Shown here one piece after another: positions 43,484 to 52,226 of a stretch of 64,000 nucleotides of DNA. This stretch comes from Moorella mulderi DSM 14980 (GTDB lineage: Bacteria > Bacillota > DSM-521 > Neomoorellales > Neomoorellaceae). Location of the stretch: positions 186,001 to 250,000 of the forward strand of contig NZ_LTBC01000002.1 of assembly GCF_001594015.1 (NCBI RefSeq), in the 5' to 3' direction. Position numbers and translations under genes: made by a program. Position 1 is the stretch's first letter; each line of letters opens with the position of its first letter. Below the pieces are notes generated by a model. The model was not told where the DNA came from. It saw only the letters and a list, made by a program, of their open reading frames with translations, and searched no databases.

Positions 43484-43937
43484 AAACTGGGTGGAAAATA
43501 TTATAGCTATGGGTTTTGCTGCTTTTGTAATCATTGTTTTTGCCCAAGTTATCTTTCGTTATGTATTAAATAATTCCTTAACCTGGGCTGAGGAATTTGC
43601 CCGCTACGTTTTTATCTGGATTGTCTTTTTAGCCGGAGCTATTGCTGTTAAACGCGGTTCTCATATGGAACTTGATTTATTTGTTAATTTTCTGCCGCGT
43701 TTACCCCGGTTTATTGTTCATTGTTTCTCACTAGTTGTAGTTATGGCCTTTAGTGCATTTATAACCTATGAAGGCTGGCTATTAGCCCAAAAGACCTGGA
43801 ACACTCCCTCCCCTGCAATGCAGATTCCTATGGGGTTAGTCTACCTTTGCCTGCCAATCGGAGGAGTAGTTATTATTATTTACTCGCTTTTTGCTATTAA
43901 AAATTTAATCATCAGTTATAAGCAGGGGGGATGCTAA
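43461..43937 (+). CDS. TRAP transporter small membrane subunit DctQ
   Basis: The 158-residue protein has four membrane helices, with the family signature FAQVIFRYVLNNSLTWAEEF (about 27-46) and VFIWIVFLAGAIAVKRGSHM. It forms the small subunit that docks to DctM in sodium-driven uptake of organic acids. The GTG start at 43461 follows GGAGAGGTGAGAG. Its stop overlaps the dctM ATG. The binding protein gene is deleted just upstream, so the transporter may be inactive or may use a binding protein encoded elsewhere. Confidence 0.88.
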   Translation: MERKCFFENWVENIIAMGFAAFVIIVFAQVIFRYVLNNSLTWAEEFARYVFIWIVFLAGAIAVKRGSHMELDLFVNFLPRLPRFIVHCFSLVVVMAFSAFITYEGWLLAQKTWNTPSPAMQIPMGLVYLCLPIGGVVIIIYSLFAIKNLIISYKQGGC

Positions 43938-45220
43938 TGTTAACAATTATTTTACTTTCTTTCGCTGTCTTGTTGGTCCTGGGTGTGCCTATAACCTTCA
44001 GTATGGGTTTTTCCGCTGTATTAGCATTTGTTTTAGGTCATAGTCCGATTCCCTGGCTGGTAATTCCCCAACGCTTATTCGTCGCCATGGATTCTTTCCC
44101 CTTAATGGCTATCCCCCTTTTTATTCTCGCCGGTGAATTAATGAATACTGGCGGCATAACCAGCAGGATCGTTCAATTTGCTAGCAGCTTGGTACGCCAT
44201 ATCCGAGGTGGATTTGCTCATGTAACCATTGTTGCCAGCATGATCTTTGCCGGTATTTCCGGTGCAGCGGCGGCTGATGCCTCAGCCATAGGCGCCATGA
44301 TGGTCCCGGCAATGGAGAAATCAGGTTACGATCGTGATTATGCCGTAGCAGTTACGGCCAGTGCTGCTACCATTGGCCCGATTATCCCACCCAGTATTTT
44401 AATGATTATTTACGGGTCAATTACAGGTTTATCTATTGGCGGCCTTTTTCTAGGAGGTTTTATTCCTGGCATTCTTGTGGGTCTGGCTTTTATGCTGGTG
44501 GCATATATTATTGCCCGCAAAAGGGGTTACGGTTCTCAGCCTCGGGCTTCCCTAAGTGAAGTTTGGTCGTCGTTTAAAGGCGCTTTAGCTGCCCTGCTTA
44601 TGCCGGTTATTATTTTAGGAGGCATTTTGTCGGGTGTCTTTACAGCAACCGAAGCGGGAGTAATTGCTGTAGCTTACGGCTTTATAGTTGGCTTGTTTAT
44701 TACCCGTGAGTTGAAATTTATGGACATAAAAAGAATCTTGGTAGATTCGGCTGTTGTTAGTGCCGTTACCATGCTTATCATTGCTGCGGCGCAAGTAATG
44801 GGCTGGATTTTAGCAATTGAGCAGGCACCACGGCTGGCTGTCAATGGCCTATTGTCGTTATCTAATAATGGCCAGGTAGTATTAATGTTACTATTAGCCT
44901 TTCTTTATGTACTAGGTTTCTTTTTTGACGGGACAGCAGCAATGATCTTACTAGTACCCCTCTTTCAACCAATTGTTGCCCAGTTTGGTTTTGATCCCAT
45001 ATTTTTTGCAGACTTAGTTATAATAACCATATTAGTCGGCTGTATTACCCCGCCAGTAGGAATAACCTTGTTTATTTCCTGTAGTATAGCTAAAGTAAAA
45101 TTGACCGAAGGGTCTCGAGCAATCTGGCCCTTTGTTGCTGCTATGTTGGCCGTAGTTGCTCTGATTGCTTTCTTTCCTTCTTTAATCACTTTCTTGCCAA
45201 ATCTCATCCTGAAACATTAG
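43937..45220 (+). CDS. TRAP transporter large membrane subunit DctM
   Basis: The protein of 427 residues is highly hydrophobic, with about twelve membrane segments. It carries DctM signatures: FPLMAIPLFILAGELMNTGG near 54, ISGAAAADASAIGAMMVPAM near 107, TIGPIIPPSILMIIYGSITG near 148, and ILVGCITPPVGITLFISCSI near 375. ATG 43937 is preferred over ATG 43931 because the G-run ribosome site directly abuts the latter. DctQ and DctM are intact while DctP is missing. Base composition across 42.5-45.2 kb is visibly more AT-rich than the neighbouring genes. Confidence 0.92.
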   Translation: MLTIILLSFAVLLVLGVPITFSMGFSAVLAFVLGHSPIPWLVIPQRLFVAMDSFPLMAIPLFILAGELMNTGGITSRIVQFASSLVRHIRGGFAHVTIVASMIFAGISGAAAADASAIGAMMVPAMEKSGYDRDYAVAVTASAATIGPIIPPSILMIIYGSITGLSIGGLFLGGFIPGILVGLAFMLVAYIIARKRGYGSQPRASLSEVWSSFKGALAALLMPVIILGGILSGVFTATEAGVIAVAYGFIVGLFITRELKFMDIKRILVDSAVVSAVTMLIIAAAQVMGWILAIEQAPRLAVNGLLSLSNNGQVVLMLLLAFLYVLGFFFDGTAAMILLVPLFQPIVAQFGFDPIFFADLVIITILVGCITPPVGITLFISCSIAKVKLTEGSRAIWPFVAAMLAVVALIAFFPSLITFLPNLILKH

Positions 45221-45231
45221 GGGTGTAAAGA

Positions 45232-45444
45232 TTGCCTGAAATGACTTCACTTGAAAGGGTATGTGCTGCTGCCAATAGGATGGAACCCGATGTCGTACCC
45301 GTGGGACCTTATATGGGTAACCATGCTGCAAAGGTAGGCGGGGCGTCATTTATTAGAGCTGGCTGCGAACTGGCTTATTACACCCCCCAGGAAAATGTCA
45401 ACGCTATGATCCGGGTAGCTAGGGAGAATCGTTACCCGTTATAA
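45232..45444 (+). pseudogene. UroD-family gene reduced by internal deletion to 70 codons
   Basis: The frame begins TSLERVCAAANRMEPDVVPV, the normal N-terminus of a UroD-family protein. After NHAAKVGG it continues FIRAGCELAYYTPQENVNAM and ends RVARENRYPL, which is the normal C-terminus of the same family (GCE...TPxEN...AM). About 280 residues between the two ends are missing, yet the frame is preserved. It starts at TTG 45232 or ATG 45241 after GGGGTG. It almost certainly has no decarboxylase activity. Confidence 0.65.
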
Positions 45445-45474
45445 GCGGGAGTGGCAGTGGAGGTATGTATAAAA

Positions 45475-46527
45475 ATGAAATTATCCCACAAAGAGCGCGT
45501 TTTGCGCAGTATCGCCCGCAAAGAAATTGATCACTTGCCGATCCAAATCGAGTTTACTCCGGCAGCTCTGGACAAAGTTACAAAAGCTTGGGGCGTGCCA
45601 AATAATGAAGAGTATTTAATTGAACGCCTTGATAACCACCTGGTCTATGCATATCTTAATGACCCGTTCGGCAAGATCCGCAAGCGTATTTTTACCCCTG
45701 AGGAAAAAATCCTTTACGATGAATGGGGGGTAGGCTGGGATACCCAGCAGGAGGGCACTTTTATTGCTTACCATCCTCTGGCCAATCTAGAAAAGTATAA
45801 AGATTACCAGTTCCCCGATCCTTATTCGCCGGATCTAATGGATTTTGCCAAAGAAACGGTAGCAAAATATGCCGGTGAGTATCTAGTGCCTTCCTATCAA
45901 GTGACCTGTCTCTTTGAACGCGCCTGGGCATTAAGGGGTTTTGAAAACTTCCTTATGGATATGATTCTTAACCGAGATTTTGCAGAAGAACTTTTAGAGA
46001 AAATAACTGATTATCAGGTGGAGATAGCCAAACGATATGTAGAAACTGGAGTTAATTGCGGCCGCACTGGCGATGATTATGGTGGTCAGAATACCCTTCT
46101 TATGTCTCCCAATCTCTGGCGAGAAATGATTAAACCACGCTTAGCACGTATCTGGGCCGTATATAAGGAAGCGGGCCTACCGGTTATTCACCATACGTGT
46201 GGCGACGTGCGTTTAATTCTCGATGACCTGGTCGACATGGGCCTGGACATCCTCCATCCCGTTCAGCCCCAGGCCATGCCTATCGAAGAATTGGCACAAC
46301 GCTATGGGAAGAATTTGACCTTCTATGGTGGCATCTCCACCCAGGTTACTTTGCCCTTTGGTACTCCGGAAGAGGTTCGCCATGAAGTAAAGCGTTGTAT
46401 CGAAGTCCTCGGCGCCTATGGTAGCTATATTATTGCCCCTTCTATCCAGATTAGCTCCGAGGTTCCTATGGCTAATATTGAAGCCTTAATCCAAGCTGTG
46501 GAGGATTATAAGGCTGGTAAATTATAA
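45475..46527 (+). CDS. UroD/MtaA-family protein
   Basis: The 350-residue protein has the full family length. Landmarks: LSHKERVLRSIARKEIDHLP at the start, YDEWGVGWDTQQEGTFIAYH near 83, GDDYGGQNTLLMSPNLWREM near 199, VIHHTCGDVRLILDDLVDMG near 234 (His and Cys as potential zinc ligands) and LTFYGGISTQVTLPFGTPEE near 280. Members are haem-pathway decarboxylases or zinc-dependent methyltransferases acting on corrinoid proteins or other methyl donors. This genomic setting with a TRAP transporter and gluconate genes suggests catabolism of an imported compound. GGAGG lies 11 bases before ATG 45475. The gene is intact, unlike its two paralogues upstream. Confidence 0.8.
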   Translation: MKLSHKERVLRSIARKEIDHLPIQIEFTPAALDKVTKAWGVPNNEEYLIERLDNHLVYAYLNDPFGKIRKRIFTPEEKILYDEWGVGWDTQQEGTFIAYHPLANLEKYKDYQFPDPYSPDLMDFAKETVAKYAGEYLVPSYQVTCLFERAWALRGFENFLMDMILNRDFAEELLEKITDYQVEIAKRYVETGVNCGRTGDDYGGQNTLLMSPNLWREMIKPRLARIWAVYKEAGLPVIHHTCGDVRLILDDLVDMGLDILHPVQPQAMPIEELAQRYGKNLTFYGGISTQVTLPFGTPEEVRHEVKRCIEVLGAYGSYIIAPSIQISSEVPMANIEALIQAVEDYKAGKL

Positions 46528-46599
46528 TACTAAGAAATGGTCACAGTAATATTTTTTCTCCGAGTGATAATTCATACATACCTAAAGGGGGATGTAATT

Positions 46600-47496
46600 T
46601 TGCGTGTCGGCATAATAGGTTTAGGTAAAATGGGTTTGAACCTGGCCCTCAATATGCTGGAGCATGGTCACGAAGTGATAGGGTACGCCCGCACGAGGTC
46701 GACAGTGGAAAAGGCTGCCGCCCAGGGGGTTAAAGGTGCCTACAGCCTGGAAGAGCTAGTTGGCGAGTTGGTATCTCCGCGCCTTATCTGGTTAATGATC
46801 CCTGCCGGCAAAGCCGTGGACGAGGTTATTGAACAGCTATTACCCCTGCTTGCTCCAGGCGATATTATCGTCGACGGAGGAAATTCTCATTACCGGGATA
46901 CCTTACGCCGTTATCAATTTTTAAAGGAAAAGGGTATTCGCTTCGCCGATTCCGGTACTAGCGGCGGTATAGAGGGAGCTCGCTATGGCGCCTGCTGTAT
47001 GGTGGGAGCCGAAGATGAGCTCTTTACCTACCTGGAGCCTTTGTTTAAAGATATTACCGTTCCCGGTGGTTACCTGCACACCGGCCCCCCCGGCAGCGGC
47101 CACTATGTTAAAATGGTCCACAACGGCATTGAATACGGTATGATGCAGGCCATCGGCGAGGGTATGGAAGTCCTGGCTAAAGGGCCCTTCAAACTGGATC
47201 TGAAGGCGGTGGCCAGGGTTTGGCGCCATGGTTCGGTAATCCGCGGCTGGCTAATGGACCTCATGGAAAGTGCCCTTAGCAAAGACGCTACTCTGGAAAG
47301 CATAAAAGATATCGCTTATTCTTCCGGTGAGGGTCTCTGGACGGTAGAAGAAGCCCTGCGTCTTAAAGTGCCGGCACCGGTAATCACAGCCGCCTTGCTG
47401 ATGCGTTACCGCTCCGAGCAGGAAGAGAGCTTCGCCACCAAGGTGGTGGCCGCCCTGCGCCACGAGTTTGGAGGCCACGAGGTGGCCCGGAAGTAG
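46600..47496 (+). CDS. gnd: 6-phosphogluconate dehydrogenase (short, decarboxylating)
   Basis: The 298-residue protein opens RVGIIGLGKMGLNLALNMLE, the NAD(P)-binding Rossmann motif. DIIVDGGNSHYRDTLRRYQF near 87, ADSGTSGGIEGARYGACCMV near 113 and GHYVKMVHNGIEYGMMQAI near 165 (catalytic Lys and Asn) follow. The length of about 300 residues matches the YqeC/GntZ type rather than the 470-residue type. It oxidises 6-phosphogluconate to ribulose 5-phosphate plus CO2, following the kinase at 40914. TTG 46600 is 8 bases after GGGGG; the open frame upstream of it has no ribosome site. Confidence 0.88.
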   Translation: MRVGIIGLGKMGLNLALNMLEHGHEVIGYARTRSTVEKAAAQGVKGAYSLEELVGELVSPRLIWLMIPAGKAVDEVIEQLLPLLAPGDIIVDGGNSHYRDTLRRYQFLKEKGIRFADSGTSGGIEGARYGACCMVGAEDELFTYLEPLFKDITVPGGYLHTGPPGSGHYVKMVHNGIEYGMMQAIGEGMEVLAKGPFKLDLKAVARVWRHGSVIRGWLMDLMESALSKDATLESIKDIAYSSGEGLWTVEEALRLKVPAPVITAALLMRYRSEQEESFATKVVAALRHEFGGHEVARK

Positions 47497-47628
47497 AAAG
47501 GTTACTTAAATGTAACTTTATGGTTTCTACGTTCATATAACGGAGTGGGTACGGAAATGATACGGTGATGTTCGTACTTGTTAGTTAAGTACAATTAAAA
47601 CTGTCGGGATGGAATTGAATTGGATGGC

Positions 47629-47665
47629 TAAGAAGCGGCATGGTTTGGTACCAGGCCGCTTCTTA
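47629..47665 (+). terminator. Hairpin downstream of gnd
   Basis: TAAGAAGCGGC (47629-47639) pairs with GCCGCTTCTTA (47655-47665), an 11-bp perfect stem with a 15-base loop. The T-run after it is short, so it may act as a weak terminator. The rest of 47497-47718 holds no gene. Confidence 0.55.
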
Positions 47666-47718
47666 TAGCCTCCGGAGACAAGCCCTCAACTTTATCCGAC
47701 ATCTACTGCGATTTTTAG

Positions 47719-47747
47719 TTGACAATAAGGGGGAGTGGGGTTACAAT
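47719..47747 (+). promoter_or_regulatory. Promoter of speD
   Basis: TTGACA (47719-47724) and TACAAT (47742-47747) are separated by 17 bases, a near-consensus sigma-A promoter 52 bases before the speD start. Confidence 0.8.
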
Positions 47748-47798
47748 TGGATTTGATTGATGTCATGCCCCACTTTTATCCTGGAGGAGGAATGATAA

Positions 47799-48176
47799 TT
47801 GCGCGCATTGGGCCGTCATGTTTTAGCTGAGGTTTATGGATGCAGCTTCGAGATCTTAAACGACATCAAAAAGGTCGAAGAAATCATGGTCAAAGCCGCT
47901 CTAGAAGCCGGTGCCGAAATCCGGGAAGTCTGCTTCCATAAATTCAGCCCTCAGGGTGTCAGCGGCGTGGTGGTCATCTCCGAATCGCACCTGGCAATCC
48001 ATACGTGGCCGGAGTTAGGGTATGCTGCCGTTGACGTTTTTACCTGCGGCGAGAGGGTAAATCCCTGGGATGCCTGCAGGTATTTAACCGAGCAGTTCCA
48101 GGCAGGCGAAGTCCACGCCACCGAAATTGAACGGGGCGTGATGGAACCTCCTCGGGCGGCAGCGGTAAATCTGTAG
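47799..48176 (+). CDS. speD: S-adenosylmethionine decarboxylase proenzyme
   Basis: The 125-residue protein is the short bacterial SpeD. VVVISESHLAIHTWPELGYA (about 58-77) contains the Glu-Ser self-cleavage site that creates the pyruvoyl cofactor, and AAVDVFTCGE supplies conserved catalytic residues. It makes the aminopropyl donor for spermidine synthesis. TTG 47799 follows GGAGGAGG; no ATG fits the N-terminus (LGRHVLAEVYGC). It has its own promoter and a terminator follows. Confidence 0.93.
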   Translation: MRALGRHVLAEVYGCSFEILNDIKKVEEIMVKAALEAGAEIREVCFHKFSPQGVSGVVVISESHLAIHTWPELGYAAVDVFTCGERVNPWDACRYLTEQFQAGEVHATEIERGVMEPPRAAAVNL

Positions 48177-48231
48177 GAGGGATATTTATTTTATTACCTA
48201 CAACTAAAGGTAGTAGCGATGGTAGTAGCTG

Positions 48232-48276
48232 ACAGGCCTTGCAGGGAGGAAACTTGCAGGGCCTGTAGCGTTTTTT
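48232..48276 (+). terminator. Terminator of speD
   Basis: ACAGGCC (48232-48238) pairs with GGCCTGT (48260-48266), extended inside by GCAGG/CTTGC, and is followed shortly by TTTTTT (48271-48276). Confidence 0.75.
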
Positions 48277-48359
48277 ACGATAAAAAACCAGCAGGAATAT
48301 GCTTTAAAGAATAGAATATCAAAAGAAATACTCATTTTCATTTATAGGAGGGCTGGAGG

Positions 48360-49067
48360 TTGACCGCCCTGTTTAAATTATTACAACCAGAGCTGGAAAT
48401 AGTTCGCCAGCGTTTGATAAAGGAAACCCGCATGCAAGGGCGAACGTTACCCGGGCTTACCTGGCCTGTTTTGAATCATTTAGATCAAGATTTTCTACCT
48501 GCTCTAGTCCTTTTAAGCGCTCATACTCAGGGTTACTTTGGCCCCAGGGCTCTATCCCTGGCTGCCGTTTTTCAATTTATTTTCCTGGCCTCATTAATTC
48601 ATAACAATGTTAAGCATGAGGTAGCCTTGGAAACCCTGGTGGGAGATTATTTCTACACCCGATTTTTTGATCTCCTGTGCCGCGATGGTAATCTGCAATT
48701 TCTGGCACCCCTTTCCCAGTTGATTTGCCAGATTCACCTTGATGCTGCCCGGCAGTTAGAAAAAGCCAGGGAAGGAGCAGTTACTGCCCGGGGAAATTCT
48801 TTTCTCGAAAAACTTCATACCAGGGAATACCTGGCTGCCGCGGCAACTTACCTGGGCAGCCAGTTAGGCCAGGCCGAACCAAGGGTAGCCCAGTTCTGGC
48901 AGGAGATAGGCTTACTTTTAGGCAAGCTGTGGAATGGCCAGGCAGTAACCGTTAAAGCCACCGAGGCCGTAGAAAGACTTGCTCCTGGAACGGTAAGGGA
49001 ACTCCTTGGCGAACTGGTCATACAATTAGGCGATGAGTTGCCTGTCAAACGGGTGATGGCCCTGTGA
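48360..49067 (+). CDS. Polyprenyl-synthase-like protein lacking the catalytic DDxxD motif
   Basis: The 235-residue protein follows the polyprenyl diphosphate synthase layout (SLAAVFQFIFLASLIHNNVK; ETLVGDYFYTRFFDLLCRDG; LSQLICQIHLDAARQLEKAR). The first Asp-rich motif is replaced by HNNVKHE, and the second (DDxxD) is absent along with the usual C-terminal part. It is therefore not an active synthase on its own. It could be the non-catalytic component of a two-subunit heptaprenyl/hexaprenyl synthase for menaquinone. The four-base overlap with the menG-type gene supports a role in menaquinone formation. A TTG start at 48360 follows AGGAGGGCTGGAGG. Confidence 0.65.
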   Translation: MTALFKLLQPELEIVRQRLIKETRMQGRTLPGLTWPVLNHLDQDFLPALVLLSAHTQGYFGPRALSLAAVFQFIFLASLIHNNVKHEVALETLVGDYFYTRFFDLLCRDGNLQFLAPLSQLICQIHLDAARQLEKAREGAVTARGNSFLEKLHTREYLAAAATYLGSQLGQAEPRVAQFWQEIGLLLGKLWNGQAVTVKATEAVERLAPGTVRELLGELVIQLGDELPVKRVMAL

Positions 49068-49765
49068 CCAAAGAGGAATATGTACGTGGCATTTTTAACA
49101 ACATTGCTCCCCGTTATGACCTTTTAAATACAATTCTCAGTTTTAACTGCGACCGGGGCTGGCGCCGTTTTACCGTAGCCCAGGCAGGCCTTGTACCTGG
49201 GAACAAGACCCTGGATGTCTGCTGTGGCACCGGTATGCTTTCTCTGGAGCTTGCCCGCGCCGTAGCCCCTGGGGGGCAGGTAGTTGGGTTAGACTTTGCC
49301 CCGGCCATGCTTGAGGTGGCCCGGCGCCGCCTGGCAGCCAGTACCTATGGTCACCTGGTGCAGCTGGTAGAAGGCAATGCCCTGGACCTCCCCTTCCCGG
49401 ATAATACCTTTGATTGCGCCACCATTGCCTTTGGCCTGCGCAACCTCCCTGATATCAAACGGGGCCTGGCGGAAATGATGCGAGTGGTACGGACGGGAGG
49501 ACGGGTGATTTCACTGGAATTAGCCAAACCCTCCCGGCCCTTTTTTAAGCAGCTTTATTACCTGTACTTTGACCACCTGGTGCCTTTAATAGGACGCCTG
49601 GGAGTAGGAATGGAGGGCCCCTATAGCTACCTGCCCCGTTCCCTTAAGGGCTATCCCCACCAGGAAGAAATATTACAGTACTTCCGCGACCTGGGCCTGG
49701 CCAGGGCATGTTATTACGAGCTGACGGGTGGAATTGTAGCCGTCCATGTGGGGATAAAGAAATAA
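49064..49765 (+). CDS. menG: Demethylmenaquinone methyltransferase
   Basis: The 233-residue SAM-dependent methyltransferase belongs to the UbiE/COQ5 family. VRGIFNNIAPRYDLLNTILS (about 5-24) is the family N-terminal signature. KTLDVCCGTGMLSLELA near 48 is SAM motif I, and LPFPDNTFDCATIAFGLRNL near 109 is the ubiE signature. It methylates demethylmenaquinone in the last step of menaquinone synthesis. GTG 49064 overlaps the stop of the prenyl-synthase-like gene. Confidence 0.92.
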   Translation: MTKEEYVRGIFNNIAPRYDLLNTILSFNCDRGWRRFTVAQAGLVPGNKTLDVCCGTGMLSLELARAVAPGGQVVGLDFAPAMLEVARRRLAASTYGHLVQLVEGNALDLPFPDNTFDCATIAFGLRNLPDIKRGLAEMMRVVRTGGRVISLELAKPSRPFFKQLYYLYFDHLVPLIGRLGVGMEGPYSYLPRSLKGYPHQEEILQYFRDLGLARACYYELTGGIVAVHVGIKK

Positions 49766-49838
49766 TGTTGCCTTGCTATGCTATGACAAGGGCGGTATAA
49801 TGAAACTAGCCATAAACAGGTTAAAAGGAGGTGGAGCG

Positions 49839-50582
49839 ATGGAAGATAAGTCTATGACCCTGACGGAGCACCTGGAAGCTTTGCGACGGGTACTACTGGT
49901 ATGTATTATCGCTCTGGTGATCGCAACTATCGCTGTTTATTTTGGCTTCCGGGATCAGTTGCTGGTTTTAATCATGAGACCCATTAAGGAAATAGGCATA
50001 AACCCGGTCTTTATCACTCCCTGGGAAGCCTTTTTTACCACTATAAAAATTTGCTTCGTGGCAGCTATCTTCCTGGCTCTACCGGTGATCCTCTGGGAGG
50101 TCTGGAGCTTTATCCTGCCGGCCCTGCACACCCATGAACGGCGCCTCGTTTATATGTTAATGCCGGCCTCAATAGTGCTCTTTGCCGCGGGAATAGTCTT
50201 TGGTTACCTGGTAGTTTTCCCGGCAGCCCTTCGCTTTTTACTGGTAACTGCCAGCGAAGGCTTTACGCCGCTGATTTCCATCTCCCGGTATTTTAGTTTC
50301 TTGACCATGTTTATTTTACCTTTCGGGGCCGTTTTCCAGTTGCCCCTGGCTATTATGCTCCTAACCCATTTAGGGCTGGTAACGCCAAGGTTTCTAGCGA
50401 AAAACCGTAAATATGCTATTTTAATTATCTTTGTTCTGGCAGCCATTCTTACTCCAACGCCGGATATGATTTCCCAGACGCTAATGGCTTTACCGGTAAT
50501 TGCCCTTTATGAAGTCAGCATCTGGATTTCTTACCTGGTACGACGCAAGCGGGAAGAAAAGGCCAAGGAAGAAGGTATTTAA
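49839..50582 (+). CDS. tatC: Sec-independent protein translocase TatC
   Basis: The 247-residue membrane protein has six helices and TatC signatures: MTLTEHLEALRRVLLVCI at the N-terminus, ITPWEAFFTTIKICFVAAIF near 74, and LPVILWEVWSFILPALHTHE near 96, with the conserved Phe-Ile-x-Pro-x-Leu region. It forms the Tat receptor for folded twin-arginine proteins. AAAGGAGGTGG lies 6 bases before ATG 49839, so the longer open frame upstream is not used. tatA follows 48 bases later. Confidence 0.95.
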   Translation: MEDKSMTLTEHLEALRRVLLVCIIALVIATIAVYFGFRDQLLVLIMRPIKEIGINPVFITPWEAFFTTIKICFVAAIFLALPVILWEVWSFILPALHTHERRLVYMLMPASIVLFAAGIVFGYLVVFPAALRFLLVTASEGFTPLISISRYFSFLTMFILPFGAVFQLPLAIMLLTHLGLVTPRFLAKNRKYAILIIFVLAAILTPTPDMISQTLMALPVIALYEVSIWISYLVRRKREEKAKEEGI

Positions 50583-50630
50583 ATTTAAAGGAAACAGTTG
50601 TACAATTAACTTAAACAGGAGGTGAGAAGG

Positions 50631-50852
50631 ATGTTCGGTTTGGGAGCTCCTGAATTAATCTTGATTTTAGTCCTGGCGTTGATTATTTTTGGCCCCGGCA
50701 AGCTACCCGAGGTGGGCCGCGCCCTGGGTAAGGGCATCAGGGAGTTTAAGAATGCTACTAATTCCGTAACTGAGGAAATCAAAGAAGCGGCCAGAATAGA
50801 TGACGGCGACAGCAGTGCCAATAAAGAGAAGGTCACTAAACAGGCCAGTTAA
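50631..50852 (+). CDS. tatA: Tat translocase pore subunit TatA/E
   Basis: The 73-residue protein has one N-terminal membrane helix ([20 protein letters not shown]), then [20 protein letters not shown], the amphipathic helix characteristic of TatA, and an acidic C-terminal tail. It oligomerises to form the Tat pore. AGGAGGTGAGAAGG precedes ATG 50631. A strong terminator follows. Confidence 0.95.
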   Translation: MFGLGAPELILILVLALIIFGPGKLPEVGRALGKGIREFKNATNSVTEEIKEAARIDDGDSSANKEKVTKQAS

Positions 50853-50865
50853 AAAGTGGTAAGCT

Positions 50866-50890
50866 ACGGGAGATAAACTCCCGTTTTTTT
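50866..50890 (+). terminator. Terminator of tatCA
   Basis: ACGGGAG (50866-50872) pairs with CTCCCGT (50878-50884) around a 5-base loop, followed by seven T. Confidence 0.88.
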
Positions 50891-50980
50891 CTGGGAAGAT
50901 TCCCCGGCCAGCGCCCAAAAGAGTACGGATTTTCGTAAGAGCGTGGCCTGCTTTTTGCTTTACAGGGAGGTGAGTTATCT

Positions 50981-52201
50981 TTGGAAGCAACACCAAGGGG
51001 GAACCGCCTGCATATTGCTATCTTTGGCCGCCGCAACGCCGGCAAGTCCAGTTTAATTAACGCCCTGACCAACCAGGAACTGGCGGTAGTCTCCAGCGTT
51101 CCTGGCACGACAACCGACCCGGTCCTTAAATCCATGGAAATTTTACCCCTGGGTCCCGTCGTCCTCATCGACACAGCCGGGATTGACGACGTGGGCGAAC
51201 TGGGCGCTTTAAGGATTAAAAAGACCATGGAAGTCCTGCGGCGCACTGATCTGGCCATCCTGGTCCTGGACCCGGCAGCCGGGGTTGGACCTTACGAACT
51301 GGAACTCTTGCAGCGACTAAAGGAACAAAACCTGCCCCTGGTGATAGTTTTAAATAAAATCGACCAGGGCGGCCGGGAACTATTGCCGGACCTGGAAAAA
51401 ACCCTGGGACAGCGGGTCCTGCCGGTTAGCGCCCTGACCCGCCAGGGTATCGAGGAATTGAAAGGGGAGCTGATTAAAGCCGCTCCTGCCGACTTTGAGG
51501 AGCCTTATATTGTTGCCGACCTGGTGGGGCCCGGAGAAATGGCCGTCCTGGTGGTACCCATCGACCTGGCGGCACCGAAAGGGCGCCTGATCCTGCCCCA
51601 GGTACAGACACTGCGGGACTTGCTGGATCACGATGCCATGGGCCTGGTGGTAAAAGAGCGGGAACTGAAGCTGGCCCTGGCTAAGATCCCGCCCCCCAAG
51701 ATTGTTATTACCGATTCCCAGGCTTTCTTGAAGGTGGCTGCCGACACGCCGCCCGGCGTCTGGATGACTTCCTTTTCCATTTTATTTGCCCGCTATAAAG
51801 GGGACCTGGTAGAGCTGGTGCGGGGCGCGAAGGCTGTTAAAAATTTGCAGCCGGGCGACAGGGTTCTCATTGCTGAGGCCTGTACCCACCACCGCCAGGC
51901 TGATGACATCGGTAAAGTGCAGATACCCCGCTGGCTGCGCCAGTACGTGGGTGGTGATTTACAGTTTTCCTGGTATTCCGGCACCGGCTACCCGGAAGAT
52001 GTGGCCAGTTATAAGGTGATAATTCACTGCGGCGGCTGCATGATCAACCGCCGGGAAATGCTCTACCGCATCCAGCTGGCCAAGGAAGCGGGCGTACCAA
52101 TAGTTAATTACGGCGTCCTCCTGGCCTTTATCCACGGAGTCCTGGAACGGGCCCTGGAACCCTTCCCCCTGGCCCTGATGGCATGGCGGGAAGAAGAGTA
52201 A
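50981..52201 (+). CDS. hydF: [FeFe]-hydrogenase H-cluster maturation GTPase HydF
   Basis: The 406-residue protein has a GTPase domain: GRRNAGKSSLINALTNQE (G1, about 17-34), VPGTTTDPV (G2), LIDTAGIDD (G3) and LNKIDQGG (G4). The HydF-specific C-terminal part follows: RVLIAEACTHHRQADDIGKV near 292 and VIIHCGGCMINRREMLYRI near 349, giving the C-x-H-H and CGGC ligands of the 4Fe-4S cluster. It is the scaffold that hands the diiron subcluster to the hydrogenase. The start is TTG 50981, after GGGAGGTGAG. The radical-SAM partners HydE and HydG are not in this window. Confidence 0.93.
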   Translation: MEATPRGNRLHIAIFGRRNAGKSSLINALTNQELAVVSSVPGTTTDPVLKSMEILPLGPVVLIDTAGIDDVGELGALRIKKTMEVLRRTDLAILVLDPAAGVGPYELELLQRLKEQNLPLVIVLNKIDQGGRELLPDLEKTLGQRVLPVSALTRQGIEELKGELIKAAPADFEEPYIVADLVGPGEMAVLVVPIDLAAPKGRLILPQVQTLRDLLDHDAMGLVVKERELKLALAKIPPPKIVITDSQAFLKVAADTPPGVWMTSFSILFARYKGDLVELVRGAKAVKNLQPGDRVLIAEACTHHRQADDIGKVQIPRWLRQYVGGDLQFSWYSGTGYPEDVASYKVIIHCGGCMINRREMLYRIQLAKEAGVPIVNYGVLLAFIHGVLERALEPFPLALMAWREEE

Positions 52202-52226
52202 AATATAATTGGCAGGAGGTTGTCAT

